Shown: in pieces, positions 17,101 to 24,543 of the stretch
Layout: every line of letters starts with the position of its first letter
Numbering within the stretch: position 1 is the first letter of the stretch
From: Kiritimatiellia bacterium
Lineage (GTDB): Bacteria > Verrucomicrobiota > Kiritimatiellia > RFP12 > UBA1067
Direction: 5' to 3'
DNA length: 54,208 nucleotides
NCBI GenBank assembly: GCA_024405395.1
Contig: JAKSOW010000005.1
Span: 1-54,208 of the forward strand
Program-made: the position numbers and the translations under genes
The notes under the pieces: model-generated
What the model was told of the DNA's origin: nothing
What the model saw: the letters and a program-made list of their open reading frames with translations, nothing else
Databases searched by the model: none

Positions 17101-18072
17101 ATGAACGCCTTCCTTGGACCTGCCATGCGAGAAGGGCATCTGGAGACGGTGGTGGCGGATCTGTGCAAGGATTCGGAGGGACACTTCAGCGTCGAGGCTG
17201 TGCGGACGAAACTGCTCCCGGTCTTGGCGCAGTTCAAGAACAGTTATCCGATTCCGTCGGATATCAACGCCAAGATCCCCGAAGACGAAGAGAAGCCGGG
17301 CTATCAGCTCTACAAGATGGCCGAAGGCCTGCTGCGAGCCGAGTTCGATCTCGACAACGAGGTGGATGCCGGCAAGTTCAGGCAGATCGTCACGGAAATC
17401 AGCGATGGCGTTTCGGTGGCCTATGCGTCGATTCAGACCAATCTCACGACAAACCTTACGATGTTTGATGAGATCGTGGCCAAAAAGCCGCCTCAGGCCT
17501 TCTCGGCGATGTTCCAGAAATGCATCCTGGACCACTCCGCTGCCTGTCAAGATGCGGCATGGAGCAAGATTGCCAAGAATGGATTGAAGACCCACAAAGC
17601 AGTCGGCCTGGTGGGTGAACTCGAGGCCGCGCGCAAGATCAGCGATGCCGAACAGAAGGCGATCAGCGAGATCAGTGCGGTCGACAAGAAGTTCATGGTG
17701 TCGCATCCCGACTTCCCGGTCGACGTCCTGCGGCGGGTCTCCGAGGTCGCAAATGGCGAATTTGTGCACGAAGCCGGTACTTTTGGCGCCAAATGGGGCA
17801 AGAATGATGCCCTGCTCCGGCGGGGCGCGAATATCCTGGCACGGAACATCGCGCAGCTCAAGGCGGCGCTTGTCAGGGATGGCTACGAGGAAGAGCGGGA
17901 TACGGGCAAATACGGCCTCAAGACCGCGATTGACCTTTCGGTCGCCCACATGATCAGCCGCTTCAACCTTGACACCAGCATCAAGGCGCTCGACAAGGCG
18001 CAGTTCGATCGATTCCTGAGCTACCTGCCGGATGACGATTCCAGATACGCCGCCCAGTTGCTCTACAAGTGA
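11125..18072 (+). CDS. Giant 2315-residue protein with embedded divergent ABC1/UbiB-type kinase-like domain
   Basis: No signal peptide or membrane segment is visible. Residues 1-510 are helix-rich, with the segment LPPSVQAAL followed by RPLSARRI near residues 90-110. Residues about 515-640 are strongly charged and coiled-coil-like. Residues about 1530-1860 match the ABC1/ADCK/UbiB atypical kinase fold: KMLQ (1538-1541) where the family has KxGQ, an Ala-rich nucleotide loop GAASVGEA (1596-1603), VIK with Lys1622, ELDLTQEADN (family ExD and QEA motifs), HGDLQDCN with Asp1815 and Asn1820, and IDFG with Asp1832. The catalytic residues are present. The family phosphorylates or hydrolyses ATP in quinone and lipid metabolism, but normal members have about 500 residues. 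The other 1900 residues are unrecognised. It could be a large effector, scaffold or toxin-like protein; that is speculation. AAGGA lies just before the start, and the stop is 218 bp before a NUDIX gene. Confidence 0.85.
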   Translation: MELNEAKQIYTSFVNFSNQELAASGGNLKNANAVARLNGHTVVAATDDSIHKAFRNADLKAANTSAHTAFKEAILTLFGAKQVSELPPSVQAALQSLSKDARPLSARRIHVITQDVNIALMSAKGSTPITDQLQAMGRAVNDEMTGSRSLETVKTLAGNAFAAITQDAKLANEPLINDFLASVKNTIDGAKTYNELVAGLTARATEFSAALGQANFAPGTRSCAAGYGVKQVAGNLVDELAKRAYLAKIDTIRANIANLKVAHANEPAIMKFLAKLETEASDAELKKWNFAQFEVERLEFVASEEYVGIVNKQVGQIVKDTIQAEKELIQQSYDRQTQKTHDELMPAGFESKIESDMRATALANAWERLAGDTSTGVRPDELGSKFHEAQDTFVKDVHGKIESDVQTAVNTEKKRVEADAQSLKITLLSPEDEKAFITDMCDEFAKTAWNQIKTTGKVELPTERIEDAYAKTYSKGLHGQGENIVKEIVGDMHKTLDAAVAKCAQEINEKFSNVLASEHDTERILTKSEKNLKAKEEDYKALEQEIKNAEKQMAVDKNQIAMAEQGKIKIASKHFFGNGLKELKEKVGNDAAQLAEKRNQLRLLGSEVENLKFQIFGNREALGLSRQDRATASQRSNDFVEFAKAGVKNLEECKNVILESLSSGKSVDIASLKTAVERFKAEVGKVMQFLDGYSAEKEVAKPEFLKPESLTVNSRFGLHDPENFARRVEVGAKGFLKGIVTASDLDDDKKATLERVVDNTFGAKNAIPAKIVGLGLARCANQTNESVARVDIEDNLALYLKCVIDGVKAGTLALDANGTLPELDEQVVVDYATVETQREHEENLNSAIPALGNDRKFTGAISVLRNFGEKGGQIAGEIERLLPLFNGSANASKYASAAFNDAYKSLLAEKLDHVREDGTTVRDYVAKLLVGIMRNNDASNLEASGIVLANARDVQKILGAIVDGAEREAHQQTLDSLPKNVRALVGLDNLTSLDKTELVSRFLKRTGLNDAEFAEMDAVAVERVRSFLPFVDGTFANKRAYAAVFIRSVAAGDFPVSLLNENSRQMLEGLITLRLKLDTGRVGQAAEQEFVRGFDTYDAKEILKMLALDGLQNLKCEAHTPRVLSLLYALNGSKAGGLKALCNEAFSCDISSVDANDLKKARDMAFKNIKDGVPLLYSLGQYSVYKRNSDELSVFTESANRTRVLTDLLAGGIEPLFANADKKHPAPTIDDIRDWVKALDLLASTGKPTPITLRGIPATLTLADDGSVEATVVGERGEQITKHLSITPAAIKATMMEAMFRHVDLYVKGSVGELVTFLPDESQCEARRYALMVVTSLAEKKSFGSFDPVKLAGMSTHALVALAKDMIVDYSEMKQSAFLNRLKLETNIVYSPEITDSLNRLAAAEAAQGKDAINAMVKVPDVTTPMLAPSQESRETINAEMAKLQNEFTMHFVNTLVDSKLSDPDLMSLKSLAGTESIDMSNGYGAFLKKVLTNYFTGMGDLDKSLLYAAVKAEAGEGATPYQRIAALVKNSGPVLVKMLQGIPLGAVGSEFRNLMGEVKGSLPSIPTEVTRAQLLDIIARSNGQITGIEVKKSLGAASVGEALLCRVSTPSNPDGEDVVIKLLRPNVQMTAQREIDFIHNVLHDTSFDARLAGILKELDLTQEADNVEIGRGYSTIARSDDKGRNIVAMERVRSMELHSLARPSVMSVVIRKASGETCEKFFSQVETRLGEILSSMKHVEEPPADKLCYRNAKGGKVVTYRTDSVTDFAATKDELIRLYDSTRARQNDLLNLVYKWASFGLFPKEGEKGFIHGDLQDCNIMTDERMMTFIDFGNAMTLSKDDRENILCSLVYCLLGKDHSDDFTTILEGLGVKFRDAAQKKAVIADLTAVFAKGTGNDTGLRYAAAMSVLQMHQIEIPALLNNFSQSLLRLQNAVERANDSLRKIEGMLRGLRFDPTLAANTDNPLRVTAFDEDPVTSLDVEGSDTEVVSLMNAFLGPAMREGHLETVVADLCKDSEGHFSVEAVRTKLLPVLAQFKNSYPIPSDINAKIPEDEEKPGYQLYKMAEGLLRAEFDLDNEVDAGKFRQIVTEISDGVSVAYASIQTNLTTNLTMFDEIVAKKPPQAFSAMFQKCILDHSAACQDAAWSKIAKNGLKTHKAVGLVGELEAARKISDAEQKAISEISAVDKKFMVSHPDFPVDVLRRVSEVANGEFVHEAGTFGAKWGKNDALLRRGANILARNIAQLKAALVRDGYEEERDTGKYGLKTAIDLSVAHMISRFNLDTSIKALDKAQFDRFLSYLPDDDSRYAAQLLYK

Positions 18073-18226
18073 TGACAAAGTCGCCGCGTCCAGCACCCGA
18101 AGATTTTTCGTAAATCCTTAGAGACTTTTCCGTCTGGCCTACGGACTTTCCTCACACGGCATTGGCGGTGAGTTTTGACCCGTTTGCGACTTATGGGATT
18201 TACCTCTCGCACAAAGGGGGCGGGAG

Positions 18227-18235
18227 TGGTATAAT
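18227..18235 (+). promoter_or_regulatory. Extended -10 promoter of the NUDIX gene
   Basis: TGGTATAAT is an extended -10 (TGn plus a consensus TATAAT at 18230-18235), 55 bp before the ATG at 18291. No good -35 lies at the right distance, as is usual for extended -10 promoters. The rest of the 218-bp gap after the giant gene (18073-18290) shows only a weak 5-bp hairpin (TCCGT/ACGGA) without a clean T-run. Confidence 0.55.
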
Positions 18236-18290
18236 CCTGAAATGAAATAGCCAGGGGGAGCTGGCGTCGACAAATCTGGAAGAATAGGCA

Positions 18291-18707
18291 ATGAACTGCG
18301 ATTCGGGCATTATAGAGGTCGTGGGGGCAATTATCCACAAGGATGGGCGTTATCTTGTCGGCCAACGTGCCGCCCATAAGTCTCAGGGCGGCAAATGGGA
18401 GTTCATGGGCGGGAAGATCGAGCCCGGAGAAACTCCTGAACAGGCTCTGGTCCGCGAATGCCGTGAGGAACTGGATCTGGAGATCGAGTACGAGCGAATC
18501 ATTGATGCTGTCGTTCACGCCTATTCCGACAGGACAATCCGCCTGACGCTCATTTCCTGTTCGCCCAAACAAGGCTCTGAGCCAAAGGCCCTTGAGCATC
18601 AGCAGATCAGATGGGTGACACGAGAGGATATGGAGACCTTGGATTTCGCGGGGGCAGACCGCGAACTGATCGAGAAGCTTGGGGCTGATTTCTCTTCAAG
18701 AACATAA
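18291..18707 (+). CDS. NUDIX hydrolase (MutT-like nucleotide diphosphatase)
   Basis: The 138-residue protein has a complete NUDIX box: Gly41, Glu47, Arg55-Glu56 and Glu59-Glu60, which bind Mg2+ and cleave nucleoside diphosphate-X bonds. The last Gly of the consensus is Asp62. The N-terminal VVGAIIHKDGRYLVGQR and GGKWEFMGGK are typical of MutT/8-oxo-dGTP-type enzymes, which clean oxidised nucleotides from the pool. The size fits a single-domain cytosolic enzyme, and there is no signal peptide. GGAAG lies upstream of the ATG as a weak ribosome binding site. It has its own promoter and stands apart from its neighbours. The precise substrate is not determined; NUDIX subfamilies overlap. Confidence 0.92.
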   Translation: MNCDSGIIEVVGAIIHKDGRYLVGQRAAHKSQGGKWEFMGGKIEPGETPEQALVRECREELDLEIEYERIIDAVVHAYSDRTIRLTLISCSPKQGSEPKALEHQQIRWVTREDMETLDFAGADRELIEKLGADFSSRT

Positions 18708-18728
18708 GGCGATTTTTTCTTTTCGGGC

Positions 18729-18758
18729 TTGCTCTCGGAATGGCTAATATAGTATAAT
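18729..18758 (+). promoter_or_regulatory. Promoter of the surface-protein/PEP-CTERM/TadC gene run
   Basis: TTGCTC (18729-18734), an 18-bp spacer and a consensus TATAAT (18753-18758) lie 96 bp before the ATG at 18855. A small hairpin TTCGC-AAG-GCGAA (18760-18772) lies directly at the expected transcript 5' end and may stabilise the leader. The genes to 28980 follow with small gaps, so this may drive all of them. Confidence 0.55.
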
Positions 18759-18854
18759 GTTCGCAAGGCGAAAAAGGTTTTTGTTCTTTTCGGATGGTTT
18801 AAAAGCCTTTTTTGAGTCCGGCACAATTGGTATGGGAAGGAAAACGGAATAGTG

Positions 18855-20645
18855 ATGAGCACGCGCAATGCAGTCTCCGCCTTTACGGCGGTTGCCTTGG
18901 GTTTGTCGTTTGGAGCCGCTCAGGCGGCAGACGTTTCCGAGAATTTTGAGTCCGTCGAGGCGGGGGCGAAGCCCACGGGATGGACTGGTTTCTGTTCTGT
19001 TGCCGAGCAGGCAGGCGCCTATTCGAAGGCGGACATGCCGGGATATCCCATCGCGGGCGATCACGCCAAGGTGTTGGCCATTGAAGGCTCCGCCGTGCGC
19101 GCCTATAATACGACAAGCGAAAGCGGGAACCGCGTCATCGACCTCATGGTCATGGCCGACGAACTGCCGGAAGATGACCTGCCCGCCGCTGCCGGCGATG
19201 AGCAGATCAAGTTCGCCTTCGACAAGGATGGCTGCGTGAACATCTACCACAAGCCAACCGCAACAGGTGCGGCGCAGTGGTCCAAGATCTCCAGCACGGT
19301 CTATCCCAGCGGCACATGGGTGCGTGTCACCTTCACCTTCGACTATTCCTCTGCCTCTGTTCCGATGTGCCAGGTGAAACTCGACGGCTCGCCCTGCACG
19401 TCTGCGGCCGGATTCCATTCGCCGGCGGATCTGGAGCACACGGGCTCCTGGTATTTTACGGCCTCGGCGGGCACGGCGCTGGCGCAGATTGACTTCGCCG
19501 GCTGCGGTGGCGTGGACGATGTCGTCAATGCCGGCACTTCGCCTGCCGCTCCCTATACGCCGGCCCATGCGGGCCCCACGCAGACGAATGGCGTGGATGT
19601 GGCGTGGCTGAACGCGCAGGGCATCGCCTGGTCGGATACGGAAGTCGCTGCGCCGGGCGGTAGCGGCTATACGATCAAGGAATCGTTCCAGACGGGTGTG
19701 GATCCCTATGGCGAGAACAAGCTCTATGTGGCCGACTCGACCTTCACGGATTCGAAGTTCACGCTCGTTTTCAACGGTTGCGGCCGTACCTATAAGGTCG
19801 AGACGAGCGCGACGCCGTTTGTGGACGGTACGGCTTCCGGCACGGAGGCGACGGGCACGTTTACGCCGAATGCCGCCGCCAACACGACGTCCTGGACGGG
19901 TGACCTGCCGACGTCTGCGCTCACCTACTACCGTGTGCGCTCCACGGCGGCGACCTCGGCCGAGACGATCAACCAGTTCGCGGTTCTGAAGGTGAACTCC
20001 TCCGACACGAACACGCTTGTGGCGTTGCCCTGGAAGACGTTGACGCCGTCGGCGACTGACCCCGCCAACATCACGGCGGCGAAGGTCGTGCTGCCCGAGA
20101 CGCTCAGCAATGGCGACTATCTCCTCTATTATGATGGCGGGTTCAAGGGCTGGGTGCTGTCTGGTGGCGCCTGGACGCCGATCGCGTCCTCGACCGCTAT
20201 CGGCACAATCACGGCGGCGGCCGCCACGGCCACGGAACTGCAGCGCGGCCAGGCCATCTGGGTCATCCGCAGCGACACCTCCAAGCCCATTTATCTCTGT
20301 GGCCAGTATCTGGCGACCAAGGGCGAGGCTGATGTTGCGGCAGGCGGCAGCCTGTTGGCCAGCCCCGATGTTGCGGCTGACTTCGAGGTGTCGAACACGA
20401 AGATCACGGGCGCTGCGGCTGGTGACCAGATTGCCGTGCCTGGCGCGGGTGCGCTCGGGCTCCCGAAGGTCTTCCAGTTCAAGAGTGGTGCCTGGGGTAC
20501 GGATGTGACCTCGTCGGTGCCGGGTCCGGGCGGTGCGAACATGACCAAGCATGAGTGGAAGACCTCGGGCGACGTCATGAAGATTCCCGCCGGCAAGGGC
20601 TTCATCTATCAGCCCAAGGGCTCGGGCGCAAAGGTCACCTGGTAA
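18855..20645 (+). CDS. Secreted surface protein of unknown function
   Basis: GGAAGGAAAACGG precedes the ATG; a GTG three bases upstream is less likely. The 596-residue protein has a signal peptide (about residues 1-25, ending AQAA) and is rich in Ala, Thr and Ser. Residues about 30-215 look like a LamG/concanavalin-type beta-sandwich (ENFESVEAGAKPTGW, then GTWVRVTFTFDYS and FAGCGGVDDVV). A middle beta-region follows (YTIKESFQTGVDPYGENKL). The last 200 residues form a further beta-domain (LVALPWKTL, GDYLLYYDG, RGQAIWVIR, IPAGKGFIYQPKG). No catalytic motif is visible. It lies 22 bp upstream of a PEP-CTERM protein and heads a run of envelope genes, so an abundant surface or adhesin-like component is plausible. 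I do not recognise a named family. Confidence 0.8.
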   Translation: MSTRNAVSAFTAVALGLSFGAAQAADVSENFESVEAGAKPTGWTGFCSVAEQAGAYSKADMPGYPIAGDHAKVLAIEGSAVRAYNTTSESGNRVIDLMVMADELPEDDLPAAAGDEQIKFAFDKDGCVNIYHKPTATGAAQWSKISSTVYPSGTWVRVTFTFDYSSASVPMCQVKLDGSPCTSAAGFHSPADLEHTGSWYFTASAGTALAQIDFAGCGGVDDVVNAGTSPAAPYTPAHAGPTQTNGVDVAWLNAQGIAWSDTEVAAPGGSGYTIKESFQTGVDPYGENKLYVADSTFTDSKFTLVFNGCGRTYKVETSATPFVDGTASGTEATGTFTPNAAANTTSWTGDLPTSALTYYRVRSTAATSAETINQFAVLKVNSSDTNTLVALPWKTLTPSATDPANITAAKVVLPETLSNGDYLLYYDGGFKGWVLSGGAWTPIASSTAIGTITAAAATATELQRGQAIWVIRSDTSKPIYLCGQYLATKGEADVAAGGSLLASPDVAADFEVSNTKITGAAAGDQIAVPGAGALGLPKVFQFKSGAWGTDVTSSVPGPGGANMTKHEWKTSGDVMKIPAGKGFIYQPKGSGAKVTW

Positions 20646-20667
20646 GGCAACGCGAAGGTACACGAAC

Positions 20668-21183
20668 ATGAAAACGCTGAAATTTTTCGCGCTTCTCTCG
20701 GCTCTGACGGCTCTGCCCGTCCTGGGTGATGTCGAGGCTCTCTACTGGCAGGTGACAAGCGACATGAATCCGGAGCCCATTGCCTTTTCCGCGGCTGCCT
20801 TTGCGGCTGTGGACGGGAGTGGCACCGTTTCCTACCTGACCGATGCCGCGGGTAACGCCTGGCAGGCCGCGAACGCCGATTCCACCACGGCGGTCATCGC
20901 GTCGCTTCTCAGTTCCGACACCTACAGCTCGGGCTACAGCTTCTACATCGAACTGATGAACCAGGATGCGGGCGGTAACTGGTACACGGCGGGTTCGGTC
21001 AACAACAACGGGGTCAACTACAGCTGGTCCGACATTCAGGCCCACGTCTATTCGTCGTCCTCGATGTCGATGTCGCTCGCGACGCCGCTGACTTCCGGCA
21101 CCGCGCACATCCCTGAGCCGACTTCCGGTCTGCTGATGTTGTTTGGCGGGGCGCTCCTGGCTCTTCGCCGACGCCGCGGGTGA
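20668..21183 (+). CDS. PEP-CTERM sorting-domain protein
   Basis: The 171-residue protein has a signal peptide (about residues 1-20, ending VLGD) and a Ser/Thr/Tyr-rich body. Its C-terminal tail is diagnostic: Pro149-Glu-Pro151-Thr, a hydrophobic span (about residues 154-167) and a final RRRRG. PEP-CTERM tails are recognised by exosortases, which cut near the motif and hand the protein to the outer surface or matrix. No exosortase is present in this window, so it must be encoded elsewhere. The body resembles short PEP-CTERM proteins common in Verrucomicrobiota and has no enzyme motif. The stop codon lies 23 bp before the ATG of the membrane-TPR gene. Confidence 0.92.
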   Translation: MKTLKFFALLSALTALPVLGDVEALYWQVTSDMNPEPIAFSAAAFAAVDGSGTVSYLTDAAGNAWQAANADSTTAVIASLLSSDTYSSGYSFYIELMNQDAGGNWYTAGSVNNNGVNYSWSDIQAHVYSSSSMSMSLATPLTSGTAHIPEPTSGLLMLFGGALLALRRRRG

Positions 21184-21206
21184 AAGGAGACCTCGCAGGG
21201 AGGATC

Positions 21207-23582
21207 ATGGAAAAACCCGAGCAGGACAGTCTTCCTCTGGGTTACGAACAGCCGGACCTATTGGACCGGCTGCTTGCTTTTCTTTTGGCGGCCGTTGCCG
21301 GTGTTGCCGTTTGGCTCTTCTCGCCGGCCGGACTTCATCCGCTGGCCTGGAATGACGCGGCCCTCGCGGCGGGGCTGATGCCGCCCGAAACGGCGACGCC
21401 GGGTGTGGCCCGTCTCGTGATGGCGGGCATCTTCCAGGTGCTGGGCGTGGCGAGAGGCATGATGGCCTTGTCCCTGCTAGGTGCGGCGTCGGCCGGGCTT
21501 CTGGTGGCGCTTGTCTACCTCAGCCTCCGGGAATTCCTGCCGGCCGTTCTGTCCCTGCGCAGCGAGAGCACGCGCTGGACGTTTGTTCTGGAACGGCTGG
21601 TCGCGGCCGTTGGCGCGTTGGTCTTCTTGCGGGCCGAGCCGGTTTGGCGCCTGGCGCAGACCTTCTCGTCGCAGCTTCTTCTGCTGGTGGGGACGATCGG
21701 ATTCCTGCGTCTGTTCCTGCGCCTGCTGCACTACGGCCGCTTTTCGACGGCGTATGTCTGCCTGCTTCTGTTGGGCGCCCTGGCCGCGGAATCGCCGCTG
21801 GGGCTTTTGCTGGCGGTGTTCGCGCTGGTGGTGACATTGGTCGCCCGCAGCTATTCCTGGCGGCCAGACCTCCGTTATCTCAACCCCATGCTGATGGAGC
21901 TCTCGAAGTGGCGGCTGTCGCTGTTTTTCGCCCTGGGGTTTCTGCTGGCGCTGGGCGCGGATGTTGTGGGCTTTGTCTGGCTTGGCGGCCTGGCGGCCAC
22001 GGAGATGAACTACGGTGCATTGGCGGTGGACTGGATTGTGCGCTATGGTCTGGTGGCGTGGCGTGCCGCGACGCCTTTGGGCTGGATTCTCATCCTGATC
22101 TTCGCGGCGTTGCCGTTCGGCGTGGCGGCGCTGAATGCGCGTCGGGCGACCGATGACGACGCCTTCCTGCCGTTCCGCATCGGCATCCTCTTCGTGTCGC
22201 TGGCGATTGTGTCGCTCGCGCCGCTGTCGACGTTCCCCAATCTCCGCTTCTGGGTGTGGACGCGGGGCGATGTCGTCGCCTCCCCGAGCCTGCTGGGGTT
22301 GATCTCCCTGGCATTGGCGGTGGTGTTTGCGCTCGCCCTGGCCGTCTTCTTCTATGACATCTGGTGCCGTGACCACAAGCGCATCGCGCTGCAGAGGTTC
22401 CCCGAGCTCATCGAGGACGGTTCCTTTGCCCACCAGCATTTCCATTGGCGCTGGCGCAAGACCATTTCCGCGGTCACCATCCTGCTTGTGGCCGTTGCCG
22501 TCTGGCCTGGCCGCCGTGAGCAGGCCAGCAGAGGCTTGGCGCAGGTTCTCGACCAGGTCATCGGGGGCACTGTGCAGGAGTGTTCAGGCGCGAAGGCCGT
22601 TGTCACGGACGGGTCGCTGGATGCGGCGCTGCGCATGGCGGCGGCGGCGAAGGGGCGCAGCCTGCTGCCTCTGTCCATGATGGCCGGGCGCAGCGTGTAT
22701 GAGCGCCATCTGCGTCTGGCGGCGGCCGTCAACGAGGAGGAGCAGGCGCTGCTGGCGTTGGGTACGGCGGATGCGCTCAAGGTATGGGCGCAGGGGCCTG
22801 CCGAACGTCTGGGCGAAGTGGCCTTGCAGCTGGGTTTTGAGATGTGGCGAAATCGGCGCGGGGCGCGTCCGCCGGCTGGCGGCTTCACCTTGCGCACGGG
22901 AGCCGGGGAACTGCTCTCCGCGGGGACTGCCGCGGCCCGCGAACTGGCGCGTCAGGTGGCCGACCTGCAGAAAGCCGAAGCATACAAGTGGTGCGAGGAC
23001 AGGCTTCTGCGCGAGAAGTTCCTGTTTGCGCAGTGGCGGCTGGCGCGGATTGCCGCCGTTCGTGCCGAAGACGAGGATGCCGCCAAGGACATTGTTGCCT
23101 CACGTGCGGATGCCGAGCTGGCCACCGAACTGGATGATCTCAATCCCGAGCTCAAGCGCATCCGTGATGCGGTCAACTGGCTGCGCAGCCGCGAGGGCGA
23201 TTCGTTGACGCCGCGGGAGGGCCTGCGCATTGCGCTTGAGCGCGCCGACTTCCAGCTTGCCCGCCGTTATGCGACTCCGATTCTGCATGCCGACCCCTCG
23301 AATCCCGACGCGAATTTCGGGATGGGCATGAGCTACTTCATCGAGGAGAAGTACTCCCAGGCTGAGCCCTTTCTCAAGGCGGCGCTTGAACGCCGCCCCG
23401 ACGAGCCGGCCTATCTGAACAACTTGGCCGTGTGCTGCTACAAGGGCGGGCGCTTTGACGAGGCCCTGGTGTGGGCGCGCAAGGCGCTGGCGAAACTGCC
23501 GGACTCGCCGGCTGTGCGCAAGACGCACGCGGAGATCGCGAAGGCCGTGGAAGGTCTTCAGGCGAAGGGAGGCGCGAAATGA
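21207..23582 (+). CDS. Polytopic membrane protein with C-terminal TPR repeats
   Basis: The ATG at 21207 follows AGGGAGG; a GTG 27 bp upstream is less likely. The 791-residue protein has about ten hydrophobic segments between residues 20 and 435 (for example LLAFLLAAVAGVAVWLF and TISAVTILLVAVAVW), then a soluble part. Residues about 690-775 hold tetratricopeptide repeats (ANFGMGMSYFIEEKYSQAE, then EPAYLNNLAVCCYKGGRFDE). The layout resembles glycosyltransferase-C/DUF2723-type membrane proteins fused to TPRs, but I see no clear catalytic Asp motif. It overlaps the next gene, a TadC homologue, by 4 bp (ATGA), so the two are probably translated together. A scaffold or assembly role in an envelope structure is inferred. 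Confidence 0.82.
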   Translation: MEKPEQDSLPLGYEQPDLLDRLLAFLLAAVAGVAVWLFSPAGLHPLAWNDAALAAGLMPPETATPGVARLVMAGIFQVLGVARGMMALSLLGAASAGLLVALVYLSLREFLPAVLSLRSESTRWTFVLERLVAAVGALVFLRAEPVWRLAQTFSSQLLLLVGTIGFLRLFLRLLHYGRFSTAYVCLLLLGALAAESPLGLLLAVFALVVTLVARSYSWRPDLRYLNPMLMELSKWRLSLFFALGFLLALGADVVGFVWLGGLAATEMNYGALAVDWIVRYGLVAWRAATPLGWILILIFAALPFGVAALNARRATDDDAFLPFRIGILFVSLAIVSLAPLSTFPNLRFWVWTRGDVVASPSLLGLISLALAVVFALALAVFFYDIWCRDHKRIALQRFPELIEDGSFAHQHFHWRWRKTISAVTILLVAVAVWPGRREQASRGLAQVLDQVIGGTVQECSGAKAVVTDGSLDAALRMAAAAKGRSLLPLSMMAGRSVYERHLRLAAAVNEEEQALLALGTADALKVWAQGPAERLGEVALQLGFEMWRNRRGARPPAGGFTLRTGAGELLSAGTAAARELARQVADLQKAEAYKWCEDRLLREKFLFAQWRLARIAAVRAEDEDAAKDIVASRADAELATELDDLNPELKRIRDAVNWLRSREGDSLTPREGLRIALERADFQLARRYATPILHADPSNPDANFGMGMSYFIEEKYSQAEPFLKAALERRPDEPAYLNNLAVCCYKGGRFDEALVWARKALAKLPDSPAVRKTHAEIAKAVEGLQAKGGAK

Positions 23583-24496
23583 TGCCGCCTCTTCAGCTCG
23601 CGATGATTTTGGCCTGGGCCGTGTCCATAGCCCTGCTGGCGGCCTATGTGACGTCGGTCACGCAGGAGATAACCTATGTCACGCTCGCGGATGGCCGGAA
23701 GGCCGAGCGCCGTCTGCCGCTGCTCTTCCGTCTGCTGCTGCCCTTTGCCGCGAACTTCCGGGGTGTGGCCCGTTCGCCGCGCATGGCGACCCAGCGTGCG
23801 CAGGCGGATCGTATGATCGTCTCGTCCGGAATGGAGGGGCTGCTGACGGGGGATGAGTTCCTGGCGCTTAAGTACCTGGTGCCGATTGCGGTGGGCGGAC
23901 TCTGGACCGCCCTGGTCCTGCTCCTGGGCGCGTTGCCGGTGGGCGGCTTCTTCGCCGAGAACCGCATCGCGCTCATTGTCATTGGCTTTGTCCTGGGTTA
24001 TTTCTACCCGCTCGCCTGGCTGCGGCGCACGCTGCGCCGTCGGCATCTCGAGATATTCCGCGCCCTGCCGTTTGTGCTGGACCTGCTGACGCTGAGCGTC
24101 GAGGCCGGCATGGACTTCATGAGCGCACTGCAGCGCAATTGCGCGCGCCGAAAGATCGATGCGCTCAATGAGGAGCTGATTCGGATGACGCGTGAGATCC
24201 AGGTGGGCACGCCGCGTCGGGTCGCGCTGCAGAATCTGGCGGCGCGCGTCGACCAGCCCGATCTCAAGGGCGTTGCCTATGCGCTGATACAGGCCGACGA
24301 ACTGGGCGTTTCCATTGGCTCCATCCTGCGCATTCAGGCCGAACAGCTTCGCGGGCGACGGTTTGACCATGCCGAGAAGCTGGCGCACGAGGCGCCCGTG
24401 AAGATGCTGGGGCCATTGCTGCTGTGCATTTTCCCGGCGGTCTTCGTCATCCTGCTGGGGCCCATTCTCCTGCAGGCGGCGAAAAACATCTTCTAG
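23579..24496 (+). CDS. TadC-like type II secretion F-domain membrane protein
   Basis: The 305-residue protein starts at an ATG overlapping the previous stop (ATGA at 23579-23582), with GGGAGG upstream. It has N-terminal hydrophobic segments, a cytoplasmic GspF/TadC domain (LDLLTLSVEAGMDFMSAL, later ADELGVSIGSIL) and a C-terminal membrane span (MLGPLLLCIFPAVFVILLG). TadB and TadC are the inner-membrane platform of the Tad/Flp pilus machine, which works with the ATPase TadA. Neither TadA, TadB, pilin nor secretin genes are in this window, so this is an isolated platform protein or part of a split locus. Its tight link to TPR, FHA and PEGA genes suggests a dedicated envelope apparatus. Confidence 0.87.
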   Translation: MMPPLQLAMILAWAVSIALLAAYVTSVTQEITYVTLADGRKAERRLPLLFRLLLPFAANFRGVARSPRMATQRAQADRMIVSSGMEGLLTGDEFLALKYLVPIAVGGLWTALVLLLGALPVGGFFAENRIALIVIGFVLGYFYPLAWLRRTLRRRHLEIFRALPFVLDLLTLSVEAGMDFMSALQRNCARRKIDALNEELIRMTREIQVGTPRRVALQNLAARVDQPDLKGVAYALIQADELGVSIGSILRIQAEQLRGRRFDHAEKLAHEAPVKMLGPLLLCIFPAVFVILLGPILLQAAKNIF

Positions 24497-24543
24497 AGCT
24501 TTGAACGAGACGATCACACGACATCTTAAAACGAAATCCTACC

